Assembly (NCBI GenBank): GCA_039654915.1
Contig: CM077593.1
Span: 37,790,501 to 37,854,500, forward strand
Direction: 5' to 3'
DNA length: 64,000 bases
Source: Aquilaria yunnanensis
Lineage: Eukaryota; Streptophyta; Magnoliopsida; Malvales; Thymelaeaceae
The position numbers were made by a program, and so were the translations under genes. Shown here in pieces: positions 44,560 to 53,975 of this stretch (the first letter of the stretch is position 1; each line of letters opens with the position of its first letter). The notes under the pieces were generated by a model, which worked only from the letters and a program-made list of their open reading frames with translations, had not been told where the DNA came from and made no database searches.

Positions 44560-47500
44560 CTAAGGGTTCGCGGCGTCCCGAGAGCCACTCGTCCGCCCGC
44601 CCTTTTCCATCACCTTCGGCGCTAGAATTGAAGGAGGAAGTTTCAGATGTTCAACCTTGGACCATTTCCACCGAGGTCCCCCAGGAATGTTTAGACCCTC
44701 TAGGAAAGAGAGGTCCAGATTTGGGAACCTCTGGAGAACCTGGTGCCGAGCAAGGCAGTGTTGGGTTTCGGGAGCCAAACAGCGCAGCGGAATTTAACCG
44801 AAACCCTCCAGGATCCAAGTGAAACGGGGTAAACCGGGTGTTCGAAAATTTCATACCTAATTTTCGGTTGAGATCTCTCACTCAACTGTAGAGTCGAATC
44901 ACAAAACCTGAACAGTTGACGTGTTCAGGCTCTCTATGGTATCCACACGAGCCTCTCGGGATCACCACGCTTCCACCACGTCCCGGCAGATGCGTTTCTC
45001 TTGCGCTCGCAGTGCTAGCTTGCGTCCTCCAAGGAATTGCAAGAGAAGAGTGTGGCTGTCCTTTTGGGAGGCTAGGGCAAGGAGACCTGCGAATTTCTCA
45101 CTTAAAAGTTGTATTTATAGTGAGACTCAACTTCGAGGCCTAATGGGTTTCAAAGCCCTAATCCAATTAGGATTTAATTTCGTGCTTAATAATGGCTCAA
45201 CTCCTTGGCCCATTATTAATACGAATTTAAAGTGAAACCATAACCCAAATAATTAGCCCATGCACTCTAATGATCCAAATAGCTCTACGTGTGCGACCCA
45301 ATAGGCTCTTGCCATGTTGGCAATGATCATAAATCACATTTATGATCATAAGCAATGAGCGGTGTCTAGCAACACATCATTGCTACCCAAGTGACAAGAT
45401 TGTCGGTGAATCGACTAAACCTTTATGATCATCACCGATATATGCCATTGTCCCTTTGTCCAAGATATCAAGACTAAGCACGAGACATGGAATGTGTCAC
45501 TCTCGTATAGCCCAATCTTTGGTTTCTTGATTACCGAGTAGACCAACTTAAACTGATGACATTGATATCATATATCAACTCATCGGAGCATGGCCATGCA
45601 TTTTCTAAGTCTCACTCTATCAAGGGGCCCAAAGATATCACTCCCGTTACATAGGAGGGACAAATCCCATCTTGATCATACAAATCCCTCCGCATGATAT
45701 GTGACATACCCAATGACCACCTTCAAGTTCACTCAGTTACGAGCAACAAAGGAAAGTATCAAAGTATGTGACTCACATGTAGGGAACCTTGATGATCTTA
45801 GGTCGAAGGACTACATATACCATGATCACTATGAGAATCACTTATGACACTCATATAAGGATCCATGAAGTGTTCTCATGGTGGGTCGGTCCAGTACACA
45901 AGTTCTCCAACTTTTACCCATATGTAGACTACATGTCTCATATTAGTCTCCACATATGCTAGTCATTATGTATTATTGCAACCCGCTCCACAATAATACT
46001 AGACTAGGGACATTTAAGAATATCATTATTCTAGGGTTACAATTATGTTTATTACGTTACGCAGAAACAAAACAAACATAATTGCTGGATTAATGCCTCA
46101 ATAAAATATCATGACTCAATGTGTAAAAATACAATCATCTCATGATTGGCTTTTTGGGCACAATACTAACAGGCAGAAGCCGTCCTGGAACGCGACCTTG
46201 CTCATCTGATCCGACTTGTTCTTCTCAAGCTCAAGGTCGTCAAGCTCGTCCTTCAGATCCTCGACCTCCTCTTCCAGCGCCTTTATCTGCTCCTCCCCCT
46301 TCGGGTCCTTCTTCAACGATTCGACCTCGGCTCGGAGAGCGTTATTCTCACACGTCAACGACACTATACGACCGTCAGAACCAGCCTTGTGCTGAAGAAG
46401 ATCCTCATTGGCGGCAAGCATCCCCTTTATTTGGTCACCGAGGTCAGCGATCTTCCTGGAGGAGTCCTTTTGAAGTTCTTCTTTTTCCTTCCGGAACTCC
46501 TCCCGAAGGGCAGCTACTTCTTTTTCAGCAGCCACTTTCAGCTGATGGTTTTTGGCGACCGACTCTGCGAGTGCGGTCCTTGTCTCATTCATGGTTCGAG
46601 TGGCCGAAGTCCGAAAAGCAACCTCCCTGGCCACCCGAACTCAGAGAAAGGCGGTGTACCCCATCAGCTGCAAAAAATAAACGCAAGGTCAGTAAGAGCC
46701 AAAAACTTAGGAAAAAATTGAAGGGAAAGAGCTGTGAAGGATATACCTGAGCAGCATGCTCGGTGATCTTTGCGGCGACAGGTGTTATCCCCCGGGTGGG
46801 CCGCCGCTATAGCCCTGAAGGAGGCCTCGGTGAGCACCCCCTTCGAAATTTCCTTAGCCATTTGAGGAACGTCCTCGGAGTACATATTCATGTCCTCCGT
46901 GAACGTCCAAAAAGGCTCCTTGGGTACCTTCCCTTGCTGAATTTTGGCATCCCGAAGAGCTCGTTTCCGAGCATGATCGGCCACCCAGCCAGGGGTAGTC
47001 AACTCCCCTGCGTGATAAGAATGAGAAGGAGATTAAAGACAAAGAAGCCAATCCAGAAAAAACAGAGGAAGTACACTTTGTCTGGAAACAAACCTGGCGG
47101 AACCTCGACAACATCGTCCTCGGATTCCTCGGCCGAAATGCCTTTGCCCTTCCGTTTGCGCCGCTCCTCGGGAGAAGGTACTTCTACCACTACATCAAGG
47201 AGGGCCTGTGACGCGGTAGGACTCTGAGGGGGAACGTCGGTTGAAGGGACCTCGGAAGCAGCAGCCTCAGACGCCGGAACTTCGGCTGTCCCACGCTCCT
47301 CGGCGTTCTCCTCGGGGATTTCTTCTAGAACAGCTCTCCTTGCCCGTTTCCTCGAAGGGCCGCGCCAGTAGACTTTCGCCTTCGGGAAGACACCTTGTTC
47401 GTCTGGTCGCCCTTCTCCACTTGGCCGGTGAAAAGGGACTTGTAATAGGCGGCAGTCGCGTCGCCCATCTCTGAAAAAGGAGAGAAACATCAGCGTGAGT

Positions 47501-48370
47501 CCGAGGAAAGAACAGTAAAGGAGTAGAAGATAACTCACTTTCGGCAAGCGCTTCGAAAGAAATTTCCTCCTTAAAAAGCTTGACCAACCAGGAGTCCTTC
47601 CCGGCGATCGCAGGAGCTGGCATCCCGAGGTCAGTCTCGTGCTCCTTTACCACCTTTAGCTCCCGAAGGACCTCTTCGGTCATCAACCTCTAGTTGATTG
47701 GAAAAGGGTAAAGGGCGAGCGGAACGACCTCGAGATCCCAGTCAGAGACAGCCCGAATGCGGGCGTCGAAATCCGCGAACAAGGGAGCTAACTCTGGGGT
47801 CAGCAGCATCCTCAGATCAGCAACGTCCACATCCAGTGTTCCCTGAGCCCATTTGGTTGGAACGTACGACCAGGCCTCGTCCATCTTCATGAAGAAAAAC
47901 TTCTGTTGCCACCCCCGCCAGCTATCTTTAGTGGCGAAGGTGAACATGAATTTCTTGCCCCCGGATCCCCGAGGTAGAATGAAATAGAAGCCACCCTTCG
48001 GGACCACAGAGAGCTTGTAATACTGCATAAAAATTCTGAAATTGGGTTCTATCCCGAAGACGCCACACATGCAGAGGTAGGCGTTAAAATAGCAAAACGA
48101 GTTCGGGGGAAGCTGGTTCACAGCAATGCCATGAAATTTGCAGAACTCGCACACCATCTTCGGGGGAGGATACCGAAGACCGGCCTTCAGCTGAGCTCGG
48201 AAAACGGTAACCTCCTTACTGCGGTTTGAAAAAGCATAATGGCTAGAACGAGGCAGCCTAGTAATGGCGTAAGAGGAAAGAAAGAATTTTTTCTTCCACC
48301 TCTCTAACTTTTCAGGGGTAGTGCAACAAGGATGGGCTAAAAGAGGCTGCCAGCTCTCAGGAAGGGTCAT
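44560..48370 (-). pseudogene. Antisense gene of Tat-F, interrupted by Solo-2
   Basis: Read from ATG 48370 down: exon 1 48370-47539 (832 nt, nine shorter than Tat-D at the N-terminus), exon 2 47470-47094, exon 3 47007-46747 and exon 4 from 46667, cut at 46172 and resumed at 44758 to the stop at 44560-44562. Donors and acceptors are canonical. A TAG at 47690-47692 (PIN-stop-R) is at exactly the position of the Tat-B stop at 29004. Exon 3 is 261 nt, one more than the 260 of other copies, giving a frameshift near 46787. The upstream promoter has TATAAATA (minus) at 48631-48638 and the CACGTG site near 48771. Confidence 0.82.
44759..46171 (-). mobile_element. Solo-2: solo LTR in Tat-F antisense exon 4
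   Basis: 1413 bp, flanked by GGCAG at 44754-44758 and 46172-46176. On the minus strand it runs TGTTAGTATTGTGCCC ... CCCAACA, and a TATAAATA box sits at 45112-45119 in the same orientation. No coding frame is present. TG...CA ends, TSD and one internal TATA fit a solo LTR. I cannot assign it to a lineage with confidence, though the start resembles LTRs of Ty1/copia elements. Confidence 0.78.
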
Positions 48371-49177
48371 TTTCGACAGAAAACGAGTTTGAAAATGGAA
48401 GAAAACAGTTTCCAGAGAAAAACTCAAAAGAACACAGGGATCAAAGCGCTCTGAAAAACAAAACCCCACCGAAAGATTTGCCAAAATCTGAGGACGCCGT
48501 CGTGAAAGCTGGCTGGAAAAAAGCTCTGATTAAGGTAGCTCCGCCACAGAAAGCAAGAAAGTGCAAGAACAGGGGCACAGCAGAGAGGAGAGCAGAAGAG
48601 AAAGCAAAAGGAACTTATGGTAGAGTGGGCTATTTATAAGCCAGAGATGGGTAACCGAAAAATCATCATAAGTACCCTTTGGACGCGAACCGTCGTCGTA
48701 ACTGCTCTCTGCACCTGAAAAGGCATGCCCTCTGTAACCGACGCCACTCTCCTCCAATGGCAAAGCGCCACGTGTCAACCTCTGCGCGCAAATAGGGGAC
48801 ACGTCCTCCAAACGTCCCTAGAAAGCTGGGACACGTCTTCTGACATCCCTGGAAAACTAGGATGAAACTGCGACGCGCCGCTCAGACTGACACGCTTGGC
48901 CAAACAGACCTGTAGAAACAAAGAGCAGGCCACCTCGAGGACGCCAAGAAACAGGCTATGGCCGAACAGCCCATGACCTTCGGGCAAGAGGTGTATCTTC
49001 GGCACAGGCTCCGCCTCGAAGACACCAAAGAACAGGCCAAGGCCGAAGAGCCCGTGATCTTTGGGCAAAAGGCGCATCCTCAGAACAGGTTAAGCTTCCA
49101 AAGAAACTCCCATACACAAACCTCGGAAAGAGATGCAAAACCGAAGTCTTCACTTCGGCTTTCCAAAGGGGGGCATG
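48371..49177 (-). promoter_or_regulatory. Promoter of Tat-F antisense gene and polypurine tract
   Basis: This is the mirror image of 18107-18929: TATAAATA at 48631-48638, CCAATGG near 48755, GCCACGTGTC near 48768-48777, then the polypurine tract CCAAAGGGGGGCATG at 49163-49177 directly before the LTR. Confidence 0.6.
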
Positions 49178-50061
49178 TCATAGCCAAACGCTATCGCCTC
49201 TATCTGGCTGAACTCCCTGCCACAATGATGGCCAGAAGAAGCTGGCACTACCCGAGAAAAGGTGCGATCAGGCACCTCGGGAGATAGCCGAAGAGCTCCG
49301 AGCCTGGCACACCAGGAAGCCCCGAGGACACTATTCACCCCCCAAGGTTGTGAGCATATCGCCTTCGGAAAAGCGGCACCAGACATAGCGAGCCGAACAT
49401 GATATCCCCGAAGGCGGAACTCCCTGAAACTGGGAACCCCCGAACTGAGGGCTTGTTTCCCGAAGAGGCCCTGTCCGAACTAGAGGACGACCTCACCCAG
49501 GGACCTCGGGAGTACGGCAGGAGCATTTATCGAAGCATTTAAGGAAGCCTCTGACACGTCCTTTCACAGACATCATAAAGTCGCCTGAATAGGCGCTCTG
49601 ACATACGGACGCCATCAGAATCACATCATGGCCCATCTCAGCACGTGGCTCAGGACAACCTGCTACCAGTTATCTGTCTCCTACGCCCAGAAACTCAGGG
49701 AACATCCGACCGAACACGTGTCGTGATCTGAATGGGCTAGGCACTCCTTTAAATACCAGGAATTAATACTGGGCAGGAGGCTGGTTGGTTGGCCAAACAC
49801 GGCTCCCACACTCTGAGAAAGCTATCAGGCGAGACCCTTCAGCCCTTTGTGCTATTTCCTCTGCCTTTTCTCAGCCACCACTGACTTGGGCGTCGGAGGC
49901 TCCCCCCCCCCCCCGGAAAAACACTCCGGGGGCCTCCTAACCCTTTGTTTCTGAGCTTTTAGGCACTCCCCTTCGGGCTGTCCATTCCACCAGACGTTCT
50001 TCCTCCCAGAAGTCTCTCCACCAGTCACCATGACTATAAACGATGAGGCCCCTGGCCATCA
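49178..50061 (+). repeat. 3' LTR of Tat-F
   Basis: 884 bp, TCATAGCC (first G mutated) ... GGCCATCA. It contains a 13-C run near 49902-49914 and CCGACGCCCAAGTC in reverse. The right flank is ACTAC (50062-50066). Confidence 0.88.
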
Positions 50062-51836
50062 ACTACCATGGATATGACTTATTGGTGACTTGAGTGTCAT
50101 GTAATGTGTTGGAATTATGGGCAGTACATGTATATGGAATAATGGCAGTTTGGCCGAGAGCTTAAGTGTATATGTGGGTCATAGTGTTCTTCATATGGTC
50201 ATGGTATTTTGGGTCCATGAGTTGTGTAATGATGCCTATGTGTTGTCATGCTAGGCATTGGAATTGAAGAGCACTGGGACATTTGAAACTTGGTTGAGAC
50301 CGAGAGCTAATTGAGGTAGGGTTCACTGACACTTGTTCTACTTGGTACTGTATACCATGATACAAGTGTCTAGAGTGGCTAAGTGATGGTTAATTGTGCC
50401 ATATGACCTTAGCTACTTGATGGGCATAATGTGGTTACTTATTTGGTTGTTGATTAGCTAATTAACTATGGTACATGTACTAGAAATGCAAGTAAATGTG
50501 GCCTATTTGCTTGGCATTTTGGGAGCTCCTAATGGAATTGGTATTTTGGTAAGTTTGTGTGCAAGAAATGCACATGAGTACATGTATGGATGGATATGGC
50601 CGAGAGCCACTTTGTGAAGTGTGTGTGTGTACTTGTGAGCTTTGGTGAATTTCTTGTGCATGCTGACCCTTAAGTGAGTTACTTCCTATAATTGTGTATT
50701 TTGGTATATGCCTATGCCTGTTTTCTTGTCTTTGTGTCTGTTTTGCAGGATGAGCTAATGAACTGGAGGTTAAGCTTGAGTGAACTCTCCGCTTAACTAA
50801 ATAGACTCATTTGAGTTGTTTATATATAGATGTGAATCCTACTGAGTTATATGCTCACTGCCCATTCTCTATTTTCAGGCAAAGATATTCGGCCTGAGTA
50901 GGACTAAGCTGCTTGTGTGGGTGCTTAGTGTTTATATTTGCTTGCTTTTCAAGGTATGTGCCAATGTGTGCTTTGCTTAGCAGTTGGTTTTCATTACAAG
51001 TCTTATTCTTTATTGGCCGAGACTTATGGTTAGAGTTTGCAGGCAGTAGTGGAGACTTGTCTAGGGGGAGCTATGGATATGTGGACTATGGCCTTGATCA
51101 TAGTGTTTGCCTTTATGACCATGAACCAAGCCATTGGGCTAGTTTTGCAGTGTGTGCTCCTGTATGGCATACTTAAGGTCTTGTTTGACCATTAGGAGAC
51201 ATGGCTTGTAATAACTTAGCATATGTACTTTTGGATTCTCTTGGCTTGTAGCCATGTTTTGGACTACTAGGTAGACTACTCTTTTGGTGTAGATATGTGT
51301 AGTCATTTGTGCCTAGACTTATTATGTTTGGATGGGTTTTGTATGCCAAGTTATGTATGGATTATGGATGGCTTAATGCTTGCTTATGTTTATGTGATTA
51401 TGGGCCATTGTTTGGCATGTTCATGTGATGATGGGCTTTGTTTCATGAAGACTAATGGTATAAGCATATGTACAAGTGATGACCGAATGCATCATGTATA
51501 TCTTGCATATGGTTTTCAAACCTCTAAACCAACCTTGTGGGCTTCTTGGCTGCCATATAGTTAGCACACATGATGCACACTATGTATGCACTAAAATTGC
51601 ATTAGGTGAATCCTTGCTTGTAGGGCAAGTTAAGGGTTTGGGCCTTGCCCTTGCTGCAAGTTGTTATTGAAGTTTATTAAAGCCACCTGGGCCACCTCCC
51701 AGGCCTCTTAACTTAAGAAAATAAGACTTAAAAGTTGCCATTTCTTGCTTGGCCGAGAATTAGAAACCCAGTTTGAAGTTGGGCTGGTGGTTTTACGTTA
51801 GTAACTTTTAGGCCAGGGCCTGAGTGAGGTGTGACA
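50062..51836 (+). repeat. Right part of Solo-1
   Basis: AT- and GT-rich LTR sequence ending GAGGTGTGACA before CCATG. I see no gene in it. Short open frames here (for example 50913-51176) have no recognisable domain. Confidence 0.65.
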
Positions 51837-52044
51837 CCATGTACCCAAGGAACTTTCCCGAGGTCACTCCGAACATGCATTTTTCAGGATTGAGACGAAT
51901 TTCGAAGGCTCTGAGCTTTTGGAAGGTTTCCTCTAGATCTGCAACGTGGTTGCGAGGGAGCTTTGCTTTTGACTATCATATCGTCAACATATACCTCCAT
52001 GTTTCTCCCCATTTGGTCCTTAAAGACCTTGTTCATCAACCTTT
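51837..52044 (-). pseudogene. Tat-B RT middle segment, trapped between Solo-1 and NA-1
   Basis: 203 own bases plus the CCATG repeat. The minus strand encodes the RT block NKVFKDQMGRNMEVYVDDMIVKSK with the catalytic YVDD, then a one-base insertion near 51963 shifts the frame before ...LRAFEIRLNPEKCMF. CCTTT at 52040-52044 is the left TSD of NA-1. Confidence 0.88.
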
Positions 52045-53068
52045 TGATATGATCAAAGAAGGCACAACCAGTGATGATAAGGACCCATTGAAGATAACTA
52101 GTGGACCATTGACAAGGGAGAAGGCTAAGGAGCTCACTAGCGCACTTCAAGCTCGGATGTTGACAGATTGGTGATGTTCTGGTAGAAAAATCATATCTTG
52201 ATCTAAACAGATCTGAATTGAGTAATTCTTGATTCATTGGAAATATAACATCTGGAGCTACAAGTCATATGAAGACCATCAAACCCAGTTTGCACGATAA
52301 GGAGGTCCAATTTAGCTTCAAAGTCGCGATTTACGAGTTATCGCTGGTTCAGAAGCAGTTGCAGTATTTTGGGAATATCTTTCGATTCTGAAGTCCATTT
52401 TGTGTGATTCAAGTGTGGTTTCGAAGCTAAGAAAGAGATCTACAACTTTTATGCTTTGAAAATTGAGAAATCATTGCTGCATCAAGTTCGAATTTCAGCT
52501 TGAAGTTGGAGACACAAGCCAGAATCACCCAAGAAGGCTATTTTGGAGTTTTTATGGCCAATCTTGTTTTGTGACGTATTTTATTTTATTTTCATATTTA
52601 TTTACATTATTTAGAATGTTATTTAGGCCATGGAATTGATTCAGGTCATTTAGGATAAAAGGAATTCGCTGCACACCTTAAACATGTGTTAAAAGTGTGT
52701 TAGAGTCCTAGTTTGACTAGGTTTTCTTGAGTCCTTTGTAACTAGGTTTCCTAGGTGACTTGGGCTGCGAATTTTGCCCAGCTTTTAACCCTAGTTTAGG
52801 CCTATATAAAGGCACATATTCTGGATGTAAACATACACAGAAAAATTTCGAAATAATATTGCTCTTTGGAGAGGTTTTCTCTTTGGTTCTTTGTGGACTG
52901 CCTTGGTGCACAAGTATGCTTGTGTTCTTGGAGTTCTATACTTCTCGTTTCTAGTCACAGGTTGATTAGGGGTGAGGGTCTTCAAACCCAGTCTCTTTGA
53001 TGTCTTGTGGAGCTTGAAAAACATCTTGGGCGAGTTTCATGGTCTTTATACCATCGGGGTTCGCATCA
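52045..53068 (+). repeat. 5' LTR of NA-1
   Basis: 1024 bp, TGATATGATCA...TTCGCATCA. The likely promoter TATA is TATATAAA at 52803-52810. The first 130 bases are the same sequence that encodes the C-terminal tail of the NA-1 protein in the 3' LTR. Confidence 0.94.
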
Positions 53069-53070
53069 GT

Positions 53071-53975
53071 TGGTATCAGAGCCACAAGTTCCATTGAAGG
53101 ACATATCTTGTGTTCTTGTTTCCCTTCGTTTTTCTTTCAATTCTGTCCAGTAATTTTTGTCTTTTAATTCTCTGTTTTAATCTGTTTTCTTCTTGTTTCA
53201 GGTCTGTTCTTTTTATTCCATCCTTGTTCAAGTCCGAAAATCACAAAAACAACAAAAGACGTCAATCCGTGTTGTCTAGTTTTTCTCGGTTTCAATTCGT
53301 TTCTTCTTGTTCGATTCTTATCTTTCTGTTTCGTGTCCAGCCATATTAATCTCTCTTGTTTTCATTGTTTCCAGCATCCTAGAGTCAAGAAAACACCAAA
53401 AAAGAAGGATCCAAATTCAGGAAGTTTCGGTACAACCAAAGTTGCTTCAAATTGTGCCAATTTCACTAGTTTCTTGTTTTGTCTGAAAAGAATTCTAACT
53501 TTCTGTCTTTGGCAGCAAGGAACTTGAAGGAGAAAGTTGTTTTAGTATCAAACAGCAAGCAAAAAAAAAAAAAAAAAAAGGGAGAAAAGAGAAAAGAACA
53601 AAGAAAGAAAAAGAAAAGAACAAAAGAAAGAGCTTGCAAAGGAAAAGGAGTTTTCTCAAAATTGTTGGAACTTTTTGCGCCCGAAACCTATCCCATTGTT
53701 TTAAGCCAAAAAGCTTTCTTTGTGGTTCTTGTGATCATCAATTGCAAGGGCTTCCTAGAGTCTTTTAAAGCTTGTTTAGCCCACCTCTTTTGGAGTCAAA
53801 ATAGTTCTTCAAAAATTCAGGTTTTCTTGTGTGCTTTGAGGATAGTTTTCTTAGAACTTTGGAGTACTCTTTGAATAGCAATATCTCACTAACAAATTGA
53901 GTGTTTGAGTGTTCATCTTTTGAGTGAAAACACGTGAGGTGAGTGTTTGTGAGGATCTTTGTTATTTTCAGGAGT
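53071..53975 (+). other. Primer binding site and long leader of NA-1
   Basis: TGGTATCAGAGCC at 53071-53083 is the classical initiator tRNA-Met primer site. The 890-nt leader to the Gag ATG is T-rich with an A-run at 53562-53579. Short frames in it (for example 53479-53874) look non-coding. Confidence 0.8.

Larger units (their letters stand above)
39481..50061 (+). mobile_element. Tat-F: inverted, 5'-truncated Tat-type element
   Basis: It lies on the plus strand, opposite to every other Tat here. It begins in the middle of Gag at the fusion point, then pol to 43773, hairpin array, antisense gene on the minus strand, polypurine tract and 3' LTR (49178-50061). The antisense gene is interrupted by Solo-2 (44759-46171). 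Its protein-level divergence from Tat-E shows that the two are different elements. Confidence 0.88.
33640..51836 (+). mobile_element. Solo-1: long solo LTR inserted in Tat-B RT, itself invaded
   Basis: It starts TGTTAGGCACCTCC and ends GAGGTGTGACA. CCATG flanks it at 33635-33639 and 51837-51841, inside a conserved RT codon run that is restored when it is removed. Its own sequence is 33640-34616 plus 50062-51836, about 2.75 kb, with no gag or pol. TG...CA ends, size and no coding point to a solo LTR. The ends and the late 'TATGCTCACTGCCCATT' tract (50850-50868) remind me of long LTRs of Tekay/Del chromoviruses, which is a weak lineage call. Part of the LTR may have been lost in the deletion that fused Tat-E and Tat-F. 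Confidence 0.7.

Noticed and set aside
34617..50061. The Tat-E/Tat-F block as self-integration (autointegration) of one element.
   Set aside because: The two halves differ too much in protein sequence to be one element, and the join is an internal microhomology instead of an LTR end.
50913..51564. Cys/Tyr-rich short frames in the right part of Solo-1.
   Set aside because: Low-complexity GT-rich LTR sequence. No homolog or splice structure is visible.
52717..53024. Minus-strand frames of 64 and 77 codons in both NA-1 LTRs (also 57356-57663).
   Set aside because: Duplicated only because the LTRs are identical. No start context or domain.
53479..53874. A 131-codon frame in the NA-1 leader.
   Set aside because: Depends on a long A-run coding for polylysine, and there is no domain. 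More likely untranslated leader.
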